Positions 9,460-19,656 of a DNA stretch of 64,000 bases are shown here, one piece after another. The DNA is from Chloranthus sessilifolius (taxonomy: Eukaryota > Streptophyta > Magnoliopsida > Chloranthales > Chloranthaceae). The translations under genes and the position numbers were made by a program. The notes under the pieces were generated by a model. It ran no database searches. It saw nothing but the letters and a program-made list of their open reading frames with translations, and was not told the DNA's origin. Positions within the stretch are counted from its first letter, which is position 1. Each line of letters begins with the position of its first letter. Where the stretch lies: contig CM037587.1 of NCBI GenBank assembly GCA_021018995.1, positions 88,781,251-88,845,250 of the forward strand, written 5' to 3'.

Positions 9460-11825
9460 CTATTCTGGTTGGCTCTGTTCGACGCTAGCAACCATCATCT
9501 TGACTCTCTTTAGGGGGCAAGTTGTGATTTTATGACCCAACTCACCACAGGCCTTACAATGGCGTCTCTTCTTCTTTGATTCAAAACCAACCTTAATTCT
9601 AGACTTTATTCTATTGTTGTTGCTTGGCCTACCTTTGGTGGTACATCGTATTGGATCTCGTACTATAATATTGGCATACTCTTGCATTGAAATTCCTTGG
9701 CTAGATTGGGAGGAGTTGCCCGAAGAGGACACCGATGCTAGTGAGTCTTTCATTATTCTCGTACGTTCTAATGACATCTGCCATTTCTAATAGTTTCATC
9801 ATCACTTCCAACGTGTAATCTACCAAATGATTCGATTCTATCCCCAACTGAATTAACTTTAGTCCCGCTTCTCTCACCTTCCATATTTTCATCGTAGATA
9901 TAGAATTGGGATCCACTTTCTCACTGACCCCCAGTTCTATTTCTAGCTTCTTTTGTCCATCGAGGTAGAAGGTACTTAGATGGAAGTTACTCTACCTCTT
10001 CGTTGAAGTTAATATGGAAGATGTGTGAACACAACAAACCCTCGGTCTCGAAGTGCTTGTAGTCACAAGTGGTCATGACATCTCCACATTTGAAACGAAC
10101 TTTGAATGTTCGACCGCTATCTCTGTGCCATCCCCACCACTTTTACGTACTTGGTATACAATAATCGCCCCGGCTTCCTCTTCGACCACCTTTTGGGACT
10201 TAAAAGAGGCAAAATTTCAAAACTCAGAGTGAAATCTATCGAACATGATTCTCATATACACAGTGGCAGCATGCCTCTCAATTGAATTTTTGAATAAGAG
10301 CTTCGGTGTCGTAGACATTAAGATGAGATCTTCCCTATTTTCTTTATCGTGATGAGATTGGACGGCAAGATCGTATTGCTCAAAAAATTTCTTCAAACTC
10401 GTCTGAGCATTGACATAGCTATCGGAGAAAGAATTTATACTCTCACTGTGTTGCATAGTGGTCATTTCGGCCCAAAAGGTATCGCTTAAGTAGAATGAAA
10501 TTCATTTCCTTCTAAGAGAGTACATTTGTTTGAACCACACATTTTCTTACAATTGAAACTCCTCCACGAGTTATGCCTATCTCCTTTCGAAATTATCAAC
10601 CGCTTGATTGAACTTACACTGATTATACTTTCTCCCAAATTTCTTAAACTTTACCTTCAACTGAGAGAGATGGTTCAATTCATTCCTCCCCATATGTCAT
10701 ATACAGAGGTGATGCGTGGTCCCCAGAAGAACTTCAGAGATGGCCTTGCTCATCCCGTTGCCTTGGTCGGTGATGATTGCATTAGGTTTCTTACGACCCA
10801 CATACTTTAGCCACATTTTAAATAACCAAATAAATGTCTCCTCCATCTCATCTGCGAGCAATGCACATCCAAAAAGTGTCATCTGCCAATGATGGTTGAC
10901 CCTGTGAATGGGGCGAAAGGTAGTAGCAACTTGTTTGTTTTGTAAGTGGTGTGGAATACGACCACATCACCGAAACGTTCTTACGCCATCCGTGGCCTGT
11001 GATCAACCCAAAATATACTATGCATACGATATTTTTCGTATAGTTCGACTTCAAAGAAGAAACCATCTCTTTTATATCTATCATTGAAGGACTTGATGAC
11101 CGTCATGCACATCAGATTGATGTTACTCTCATTTCTTATCTTCTTTAGGTAATTCCGAGTTTGTTGAGGGCTTACTATCACACCAGCCTCTCCATCAAAA
11201 TTCGATAAAATAGTAGAAATCTTGGAAGGAGGAATTATGCCATCAAATGCTCCAATCAACAATTTAGTTGTCCCGCTCATCTTATTATGTGATCAAAGTT
11301 CCTTCACCTTCGTAGGTATATACAACTGATGATTATGCGGCTCTCTAAATTCTGTTACCTCCCACAACTTTTGGTCGTCGATCCTAATCTTCAACCATGC
11401 CTCACATCTGCACCTGCTATCTCTTGAACACTCTATATCGACGTGTATTTTACGCCTTGTCAGGCTACTTGAACCCATTCAAAGAACATACATATTTTCT
11501 CTTTATAATCTCCCCCTTTATAGATTTATAAGTGTTACGTTTCCTAACGCTAAAACCAACTTTCTTCACTTTAAAATTATAGAAGTTATATGCCTCGTCT
11601 TCGGATTGGAATTTCAAGCCGATACGTGGCTTTCCATTCCTCGTTGGTATTCTCGGACCCTCCACAGCTATCAAACATTTCGATATCCGTATCACAGCCA
11701 AGTGAAACTTCTTTTAAAGAAACCGTCTCAGGGGTGAGATTTAAATAAGCACCACCTACATTGAATCCTCCCATCGAGTCTATTACAGCCCCTGTATTAG
11801 ACGAAAAATAAAGGAAACTGCACAT
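9460..11825 (-). pseudogene. FHY3/FAR1-type MULE transposase, degraded
   Basis: Intronless gene read right to left. About 11640-11290: FAR1 DNA-binding domain ('FQSEDEAYNFYNFKVKKVGFS', 'RKRNTYKSIKGEI', 'CRCEAWLKIRI', 'EFREPHNHQL'). About 11060-10690: MULE transposase core ('FGDVVVFHTTYKTNK', 'FGCALLADEMEETFIWLF', 'AIITDQGNGMSKAI'). About 10465-10340: 'FWAEMTTMQHSESINSF' and 'SLKKFFEQYD', hallmarks of the FAR1/FRS family. About 10120-9990: SWIM-like zinc finger remnant ('LCSHIFHI' in one frame). About 9558-9517: CCHC zinc knuckle, C-x2-C-x4-H-x4-C, after 'TTKGRPSNNNRIKS'. The first catalytic Asp (normally V-F-D-T-T-Y) is His here, the second (T-D-Q) is present, and the frame shifts several times. 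It is therefore inactive. It could instead be a decayed host FRS gene, but the repeats around it favour a transposon. Confidence 0.8.
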
Positions 11826-11828
11826 AAC

Positions 11829-12300
11829 AAGCGTCAGCTTCTACGAAGTGATGACGCGGCCTTAATGAATGACAACGCTTCGAATTAGAATCGATGGCGC
11901 TTCTACCTCGTCGTGTCGTTGCTTCATATTGCTTCACATGACAAGCGTCTTCTTCTATGTCAAATATAATTTACGAAGCGAGGATGCGGCCATAAAGAGC
12001 AACAATGCTTCAATTTAGAATTGATGGCGCTTCTACCTCGTCGCGTCGTCGCTTTGCATGAAAGCGTCTACTTCTATATAAAATATAATTTAAATATTTT
12101 TTATTGCTATCAATTTTATGATCTCCACCCTCAATCAACAACTGACTAAAAAGGAAACCGATTCATAATGATGTGATGACGCGTCCAGAAAGAGCGTCAT
12201 CGCTTCAAGTTAGACGTGATGGCGTTTCTAACTAGTCGCGTCGTCGCTTTGTATCACTTCACAGAAGAAGCGTCTGCTTCTACGTCGAATATATTTAAAA
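11829..12300. repeat. Three larger tandem repeats at the 5' end of the transposase gene
   Basis: A unit reading 'gacgcggcc…', 'caacgcttcgaattagaat', 'gatggcgcttctacctcgtcg', 'tcgtcgcttt', '…aagcgtctgcttctat' occurs at about 11850-11970, 11983-12110 and 12177-12300. Each contains several GAAGCG/CGCTTC words, so this is a higher-order form of the 22-bp family. It lies directly upstream of the transposase start and could be its promoter or the subterminal region of the element. Confidence 0.65.
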
Positions 12301-12349
12301 TATTTTATAGTCTGTAACCTTACTTCATTTATAATTTTACCTCAAATAG

Positions 12350-12790
12350 ACAAATGACACTCTTCTGATCAGCGCTCCAGTCAGAGATCTAGAGAGAGAA
12401 GATGTTGACAAAGCAACGCTTCTATCTAGTTAGAGCTCCAGAGTGAGAGAGAGGGAAAAAGTTTTCTCTTGTGCGCTAGCAATTCTATCCAATTAGAGCT
12501 CCAGAGAGAGAAAAAGTTGACAAAGCGTTTGTCTCTTTTGTGCTAGAGATAAAGTAAGAGAAAAAGTTCCCTTTTGCGCTTTAGTCAGAGCTCTAGAGAG
12601 AGAGAGAGAGTTGTCTAGAGAGAGAAAGTTGTCTCTTGTGGTGCTTGCGCTTCAGTCAGAGCTCCAGAGAGAGAGAGTTGTCAAGAGAGATAGAAAGTTG
12701 ATTCAGACAAGTGCAAGCGAGAGAGAGGAAATAAAATAAGAGATAGAAAGAACCTGAAGAGAGAGAGAGAAACAAGGAAAATTAGCGCCA
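12350..12790. repeat. GA-rich low-complexity tract
   Basis: Repeated 'gagctccagagagagag' and 'agagttgtc' words with long GA dinucleotide runs, five to six loose units. There is no reading frame of note. Such purine tracts are common in plant 5' leaders and promoters, but nothing here proves a function. Confidence 0.6.
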
Positions 12791-13184
12791 TATTTTGAAT
12801 TCATCTACCGCCCATATCATGACAAGACCTTTCCCTTGGCTCTTTCTCCTTCCTTTTTCCATCAGGTATAGCCTCGGTTTCAGTCCCTACTACTAGTACC
12901 TACATTACCTACCACTGTCAGTAGGAAAACCCCGCTGTGGGCTAACCCGGGTTAGTGAAAATGCACTTTTCACGTGTCCACTCCCCATTGGGGGAGTGTA
13001 GAGAAATCTCAACACACGAGCACATTTTTCCCTTTACCATATATATATATACATATATATGAGGGCCGAGGATATGCACCCGAGCATAGAGATATCTCTG
13101 CGCCTATTGATAGGAGCTTGACACGTAGCTCCTCTTTCGCTGATGCGACATTCCCTCATTTTCGTCATTTAACCCCGCTTTAAC
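12791..13184. other. No gene seen; AT repeat and flank of hAT insertion
   Basis: Contains a short AT-dinucleotide run (about 13039-13063) and the hAT target site. The 8-bp duplication GCTTTAAC is at 13177-13184. I see no coding or structural feature beyond this. Confidence 0.5.
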
Positions 13185-13663
13185 CAAGGCCGGCCCTGAG
13201 ATTTTGGGGGCCCAAGGAGAGTTCCTAAAATGGAGCCCCTCTTTCATATTAATCTTTAAAATAAACAAAAAATTGCCATAATTTTTTTTTTCAAATCAAG
13301 CAATACTCATTACTTTTAGATTACAAATATCTCCTTATTCCATCTATTGTTTATAATTTGAAAATGCAACTAACAAATTAACGAAAGTCTTTATTAAAAA
13401 AAAATGCAACATAAAAAGAGAAAAACTAAATAGTAGAACGTACTTGACGGATCTAGTAACCCAACCAATAACATTTGAACATTTTTTATTGCTTTAACTG
13501 CCATTGAATCTTTTCACTATCATTTTTTACCACTTTAACAGTCGTAAGAAATTCCAAAACTAGGTTCATTGGACAAGTCTTGTTGAATAGATCAAAATTG
13601 ACAAGTCATTTGCAAAAAATGGAACTGTAATGAGCCTGAAATCGTTATTTTAAGTTAGGGTCA

Positions 13664-13668
<5 letters not shown>

Positions 13669-13731
<63 letters not shown>
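13669..13731. repeat. AT microsatellite
   Basis: About 30 uninterrupted AT dinucleotides immediately left of the nested foldback element. Its length probably varies between individuals. Confidence 0.9.
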
Positions 13732-13734
<3 letters not shown>

Positions 13735-14148
13735 GTACCTCTAAATGCGCCCACATCCAAGACCCCTTGGAAACCATTGAATCCTTCGAATCATATGATG
13801 GAGATCGTTTTTCACCCATATCTTTCACTCAATAGATCTTGAGATCATGGTGCACCTATCAAACAGCCGGTTTGTGATTCAACATGTCATAGATCCCAAA
13901 AAAATGACCATAAAATCACATTTGAGCGTGATGTATGCCATATGATTCAAGGCCATTTTTTGGAGATTTGTGACACATGGGATTAAAATTGACCATCTAA
14001 TAGGTGGGCCATGACCTGGAGATCTATTTTGTGAAAGATAGGTCTAAAAAGTGATATCCATCATCACACTCAAAGGAATCAATGGTTATCAAGGGATCTG
14101 GGTCATGGACACTATTGGAGAACGCATGGGCGCGTTTAGAGGTACCCT
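13732..14148. mobile_element. Foldback MITE nested in the hAT element
   Basis: Ends AGGGTACCTCTAAATGCGCCCA and its reverse complement differ at one of 22 positions. The inverted similarity continues inward for most of the 417 bp ('aaccattgaatcctt', 'gatatc.ttttt', 'atctttcac.caatagatct', 'ggtc.a'), so the element folds into one long imperfect hairpin. There is no coding sequence. The left end lies in an AT run, so the target duplication cannot be defined (9 bp match at 7 of 9). Superfamily is uncertain. A Mutator-type foldback is possible. Confidence 0.75.
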
Positions 14149-14639
14149 ACATATAAAGGATTTGGCCAAAAAATTTCGATATGGTAAAAATTTGGGCTAG
14201 AGAATCTACTAGGTCAATATATATGGCCGGCTTGGCCTAGTGAGGCTAGTGACTCGACCAATGACCTGCACCGACCTAGCCGAGACCCGACTCATGATCT
14301 ATTTAAAAAAATAATATAAATATGGACCTGAGAAGAGTTGTACCCACAACTTGTTGGGTAAAAAGCAAAATAACACTAGTCACTTAACCAACTAAACAAT
14401 GAGATCATTTCAATACATTTATAAATTTAAAATTATGTTAAATAACTAGATGATAAAGAATAAAAACTTCCAAGATTTGGGGCCCCTAAATAATTAGGGG
14501 CCCGAGGCGGCCGCCTCTTGGGCCTTGGCCCAGGACCGGCCCTAGCTTTAACCAAAGTTACCACTAACGAAATTAGAAAGGCAAAGCATGGCGAGGCGCA
14601 AGGGGTACGTTCCTGACATCTTGATATGGGGCATGAAGA

Positions 14640-15520
14640 CCACCATCTTCGAAACGCTTATGCTTCCATGAAGGAGGTGTATGAGCTTCCTATATGGCGC
14701 TCCAGCGCCAATATCAAGGCCCTAGCGCTTCAGCCAATGCCCAACAAATGACACGAGCCAACGTTTGACGTAATATCATTTATTACCGTCATCGAAACAT
14801 TAAATGAGAAGCGGCGCATGACATCATAGTTTTCAATGGTTATCATTGAATTCGAAATGGCTTCCTATACGGCGCCTCTTCCGAGAGATCGCTTGCGCTC
14901 CATGCGCTTACGTCTCAGATACATGCTCCATGCTCTTTGTATTAGATGAAACCATGCTTCTTCACAGGGTGCTAGCGCCACTATGTCAAAGCGTTAGCGC
15001 TCCATGAGAGAATGGAAGACTCCTTTGATATGACACGTAGCACAATTTTGTTTGAAGAGACGACTGACCTTTATTTTTTCTCATCGTTAGAGCATTAAAT
15101 GAGAAGCGGGACATGACTTTGTGATTTTCAATGGTAAGCATTACCATTTAAAATGACAGTTTGAGGCACCCATTCGGGGAGACCATTTATTGACCGAATG
15201 TTTAGTACTTATTGCTCGCATTAATGGCGCTTATGTTAGAAGAAGCTTGGTTCTCTGTGAAAAGCGCTAGCGCTCCGATAAGAAGTGCTGATGCTTTCTT
15301 GTGCTTGCAATTGCGCGACAAACATGAGGCATTAGTGCTCCGTATATGACACGAAGTGCCCCAAAATGTTGACACGTAGCACCATTTTGCGCAAAGCGAC
15401 AACTGAACGTATGTCATTTATTACCATTGCTAGTATAATTGATGAGGAGTGGGGCGAGGCGGATGAGATTACAACACGTGACATCGTGGTGTGTAATAAC
15501 CATCATGCTCATTCAAAAAA
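14640..15520 (+). repeat. Upstream tandem repeats of Ulp1 element, copy 2
   Basis: Three degenerate units of about 290-340 bp, marked by 'cattaaatgagaagcgg' at 14802 and 15095 and by the related 'attgatgaggagtgg' at 15438. Each carries 'gacacgtagca', 'catttattacc' and a few dyad words. They match the units in front of copy 1. Confidence 0.6.
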
Positions 15521-15699
15521 AATATTTAAGGCGGGAATTTTGTGAATTACAAATTCACAAATTACTTCTCATTTTTGCCCCCCTAATTTTCATCTTCTCA
15601 GAGCGCATTAAGAAACATCAAAGCGGCGAAACCCTTTTCTTGTATCGAGTAAGAAGGTGAGTGTCCTTTTTTTCTCGTTCCACTTTAGAAATGCCAAAT

Positions 15700-15840
15700 A
15701 GGAAACATCATCCCTTCTATAGAAGAAACATTTGTGCCTTAGACAAGGGTGCAGACGCCTCAGTGCACAATCTTTTGGAGCGTCGGCTCTCTAACATTTT
15801 AGGCGCTAGCGCCTCTATGTGGAAGCGACGCTGCTCCTAT
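15700..15840. repeat. 22-bp dyad repeat cluster in 5' leader of copy 2
   Basis: Units such as 'gaagaaacatttgtgcctta', 'agcgtcggctctctaac' and 'ggcgctagcgcctctatgt' just before the ATG at 15894. The equivalent in copy 1 is 743-830. Confidence 0.55.
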
Positions 15841-17469
15841 TCTTACTATCTTCTTCTCTAAACTTCTCTTTTTTCTGTTTCACATATTTAAAGATGGTTC
15901 TCAAGACTCTGACGACTAAGTGCACCATTGTAAACTGTCGGGTCATTTATGTAGAGGCATCTGAGCAGAGGAAAAATATGCTCGAGCAGTTGGTCTTCGG
16001 GGCATTTTTTGTGGCTCCAATGGAAGAGATAAGCATAAACAGACTCTTAGACTCAATGATAAAGTTATGGGTCAAGAGTAACATTTGAGATTTTGGGAAG
16101 GGCCATATCAAATTTCGGGCCCTTGATTTTGCCTTAATAACTAGTCTTCGAATGACCCTCATTTCCCTACCCCCAAGAAGTTTTCCAAAGAATAGACCAT
16201 TTGATCTAGGTTTTTCAGGAACCTAAAAATTGTAAAGAGGTCGCACATCATTGCCATTAACAAAGTTGAGGATGATGCTGATGACTACTTTTTGAAACTC
16301 TGTCTGCTATTTGTTCTCACCACCGTCCTCTTCCCAAACACGAAATACACCCCCGAGGAGGACTACCTCATGCTCGCTGATGATCTCCCTAATTTCAACG
16401 TATATTCATGGGGCAATGTTGTGTATAATCACCTTCTAATGTGTATGGACAAAGCAAAGAAGAATAGGGATATAGCTGCGAAGGCAAGGGTAGATCAGGA
16501 TTACAATATTTATGGCTGCACTATTGCCCTGGAGGTAATGTCGTCTCCTATAATGTCCTGTTTTATTTTATACGAAGCATTGATGATTACAAAAGTCACC
16601 AAAATTTTATCTTATTTTTTTTCAGATCCGGGCATACGAGATTAACCACACGTGTGCCCCAGCCAAGGTTCCTAGCCCCGCTCGCTTCCCAAGGCTATTG
16701 AACTGGACAACAAACAAGAATACGAGGAAGATGTGCATCCCAAACTTTGAGAACAAGGTAAATTCTATACGATATGATGTGATATCACATCCAAGTATAG
16801 GCGCTGTCGCTACAATGCGCTTCTTTTTAGAAGTGCACCCTCTTCCAAAGGAAGCGATGACACCTTTAATATGAGCGCAATCGTTTCCTAAAGTTTTTAT
16901 CAATAAAAAATAATGTGGAATATCTATCATCTGGTAGGGCATTCGGGATGTCGAGGCCATACTCCATGAGGAGAGGCTACTTGTGGTAGCAGCCCTACAA
17001 CGAGCAGGGCAGAGAGCTGAGGAAGTACGTGAAGGACCTGCACTCCCCTACATTACTTTGCGGAGGAAGAAAATGGACATTGATGTTGTTCACGTGTAAT
17101 CAGAGGAAGAGGAAGAAGAAGAGGTAGAGGTAGAGGAAGAAGAAGAAGAGACTCCCAAAGCCCTTAAGTTTGTGCAATCGCGGATTGATGAAAATGGAAG
17201 CAGTCTACTAATTCAAGAATTGCAGACAGTGAGAGGTCAATCAGAGAGGAGAGAAAAGGCTTCGACGACCTCCATCTAATGGTTCTCCAGCTGGAATAGG
17301 AGAACCAAAACTTGGAGGATTAGAACGCGTCAATTTAAAGGAACATGGTTATATTATGCATTAGTTCGCCGTCTTCCAGCACGATGAAACGTCTTTGAAT
17401 GTAGCAGTGAGAAAATTATTCAAGGTATGCTTCTAAGCTATGCATTTTCGTAAGCTGAACAAGAGGAAA

Positions 17470-17755
17470 TCCAATGAAGAAGCTCAAACGCTTCGGATAG
17501 GAAGCGTCAATGCCTTTGCATGACGCGCCAATGCTTTGAATATGAAGCGCAGATGCCTCTATATAAGGCGCATATGCTTTGGATGTGAAGCACCGATGCC
17601 TTTATATCAGGTGCATACGCTTCGGACATGAAGTGCTTACGTCTCAACCTGAGTTGCCTACGCTTCTAATGAGCCGTGGACGCTTGTCTATTAAGTGACG
17701 ATGCATTGATTATGATGCGTTGACGCTTTGAATATGAAGCGTGAATGCTTCTACA
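17470..17755. repeat. 22-bp dyad array in intron 3 of copy 2
   Basis: About twelve units, many exactly 22 bp (gaagcgcagatgcctctata-ta, gaagcaccgatgcctttata-tc). It occupies the same intron as 2535-2705 in copy 1 but is longer, so the array has expanded or shrunk since the two copies split. Confidence 0.75.
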
Positions 17756-18803
17756 TGTTAATTATTGATTAAATATTAACTAATATTCTTCTCATATTAT
17801 AGGTCTATAGTGTGGTGGGAAGTCCCCTGGGGCAAGCTAGGGATTATCAGACATCTGTCCCCCGACGACAAAGGTCTACCTCGACCCAACATCCGGTAAT
17901 GTGCATCGCCAACCCCAACCCCAGCCCCGAGCTCCAACCACAACCCCAATCACAACCACAACCACAACCACAATCCGACTCCCGACTAAAACTATAGCAT
18001 CAACCCCAACCCACCCAAACCCCATGCTCCTATTCCCTCCAAACTTGAAGCCCTTACCCAATCAAAAGTCCAACCTCCACCTAAGTTTAAAACCCAGCCT
18101 CCTACAAAGGAGAACTCCATTGCCAAACACAATCTCTGCCTCCACCACCATCACCGCCTACTACGTCTCATGACGAAGGTCCTGAGATGTCCCTTACGCA
18201 ACCATGCACCGAGGTCCTGAGAGGTCTTCGGTGCAAGAAGGAGAAGAGGACAACGAAGTCCCAATCCTCTTCAGGAGAAGTGAGAGGAATCGAGCTAAAG
18301 GCCTCACTATTCATCCCTCACACTCTCTTTTAAAGAAAGGGAGAGCTGGTCTCCTAGCCTCGTAAAAAGAAGGCCAAAGCGGGGGGGCGGTGATGCATCA
18401 CCTCAGGCCTATATGAATGCTATTTAGGGAAAGTCTAATAGTGAGAACGAGTAAGTATATTCCCTCCTTATAATTTTTAACATGCCTTTCGAAGCATCAA
18501 CGCGTCGTTGTCGAAGTGTCGTCGCCTTTAAGTTCGAAGTGCGACTGATCTACTTATGTATTAATTTAAACATAGGACTGTCATCTCGACTGATGGGGGA
18601 AGGTGTATTACCATTGAGTTGATGCGTTATCTGCGATCCAAAGGGGAAATAGAAGATCCAGTAAGTATTAATCCCTATTCAACCCCGCCTCTTCCCTGAT
18701 TCCATATTGATATTTATACTTTCGCATGCAGATAATGATCGCGTACTTTAGGGTCATGGACAATCGAGAGGACATGTAACCTAGAGAGAAGAAGACTTTT
18801 CGG

Positions 18804-19151
18804 ATGGCCGCTGTTGGACTCAAAGGCATGAGCTTCGATTTTAGAGCATGTGAGAAGGACATTGAACAAAATGTAAAATACACGCCCTTCGACATTGTGG
18901 GATGGAGCATGTACTATCTCGACTATTTTTTGGCGCAGAATGGCACGAAGCCATTGCGGCGTTTCCTAATAAATAAAAATCACACCTTGACCGCGATGGA
19001 GTGTGAAGAAATTTTTATTTCGATTCACCTCGATGAGCCACAAGACTGGGTGCTTGCTATGGCGGTCCCCTCAGCTCGACAAATTGTTGTCCTAGACCCC
19101 CTTCCAGATCATCAACCGAAAAGTAAATTTCATGAGGAGATAAGGACACTG
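18804..19151 (+). pseudogene. N-terminal half of C48 peptidase domain, copy 2
   Basis: Open through 'DIVGWSMYYLDYFLAQNG', 'FLINKNHTLTAMECEEIFI', 'HLDEPQDWVLAMAV' and 'QIVVLDPLPDH'. The Asp of the triad (VLDP) is in place and the His is replaced by Asp. Ends at the donor GT 19152, as in copy 1. Confidence 0.65.
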
Positions 19152-19232
19152 GTAAGCTGAGCTCGATTACTGTCAAAAGTAATGTAAGAATCTATTATGC
19201 CTCTTAGCGGAAGCACTGATGTGTCTAATCGA

Positions 19233-19345
19233 GAGCGTCAGTGCTTTGTCCTCGGGGCACCAGTGCTTTCACATCGGGGTGGGAGCGCTTTGACATCGGG
19301 ACGTTAGCGCTTTGACATTGGGGCGCAATGTCAGCGCTCCCTTCT
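19233..19345. repeat. Phased 22-bp repeat, subtype with conserved AGYGCTTT core
   Basis: Units start at 19233, 19255, 19277 and 19299, each exactly 22 bp, with a partial fifth at 19321. Here the right half (agtgcttt or agcgcttt) and a 'catcgggg' linker are well conserved while the GAAGCG half is lost. It lies in the intron that splits the peptidase domain. The counterpart in copy 1 is 4295-4385. Confidence 0.75.
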
Positions 19346-19656
19346 ATTTTCTAAATGCATGTGTAACTTATATTTTACTTTTTTATTGATAGACGCATTA
19401 CCTACTAGGCCTGTTTCATATGCACGGCATTAGCGCTGACATTTTTTACAAATATACTTGGGATTGTCAGAGTTTTGACGCGCCGCGCTAAAAAAAGATA
19501 TTGACTGTGGGATTTTTGTAATGAATTGAGCAGGAAACTTCTGCCAACATTCATGCAGGAAGACATCGAAACTATCGGGTCGAGATTAGGCACGCCATCG
19601 GTATGCACCAGGAAGAGAATTGGGATGCCAATGACGATGAGGAATCACTTATATAA

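Larger units (their letters stand above)
13185..14544. mobile_element. Non-autonomous hAT transposon
   Basis: The target duplication GCTTTAAC is perfect at 13177-13184 and 14545-14552, the 8-bp size expected for hAT. Terminal inverted repeats: left CAAGGCCGGCCCTGAG, right (reverse complement) TAGGGCCGGTCCTGGG, 12 of 16 matching. Subterminal regions carry GC-rich palindromes (ggcccctaaataattaggggcc near 14480-14502, gcggccgc near 14508). The 1360-bp body is AT-rich with no transposase, so it would have needed a helper. It carries a nested foldback element (13732-14148). It separates the transposase side of the GAAGCG region from Ulp1 copy 2. Confidence 0.9.
15894..19656 (+). pseudogene. DUF1985-Ulp1 (C48) transposon gene, copy 2, broken
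   Basis: Paralog of 885-4789 with better kept splice sites. Exon 1: 15894-16534 ('VLKTLTTKCTIVNCRVIYVE', 'LFVLTTVLFPNTKYT', 'YSWGNVVYNHLL', 'YNIYGCTIALE'), donor GT at 16535. Exon 2: 16626-16757 after 'ttttttcag' ('IRAYEINHTCAPAKVPSPAR'). Exon 3: from 16938, acidic run and coiled-coil-like. Exon 4: from 17803, rich in caaccacaacc repeats. A short exon lies near 18570-18660. Peptidase exons: 18732-19151 and 19393 to about 19656. The second peptidase exon has 'DIDCGIFVMN', so Cys is present. In the first, the position of the catalytic His is Asp ('PQDWVLAMAV' against 'PPHWALVV' in copy 1), so the enzyme would be dead even if translated. Stops also occur in exons 1 and 3 and in the last exon. 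Confidence 0.75.

Noticed and set aside
9460-11825. Functional host FRS (FAR1-related) transcription factor
   Set aside because: Several frame disruptions, loss of the first catalytic Asp and location inside a transposon-repeat domain favour a decayed transposase, although a dead host paralog cannot be fully excluded.
12974-13183. 69-residue frame across the AT repeat before the hAT element
   Set aside because: Low-complexity origin, no family, and it ends at the transposon target site.
13732-14148. Assignment of the foldback element to a superfamily by its target duplication
   Set aside because: The left flank is an AT microsatellite, so any 2-, 3- or 9-bp match there is uninformative.
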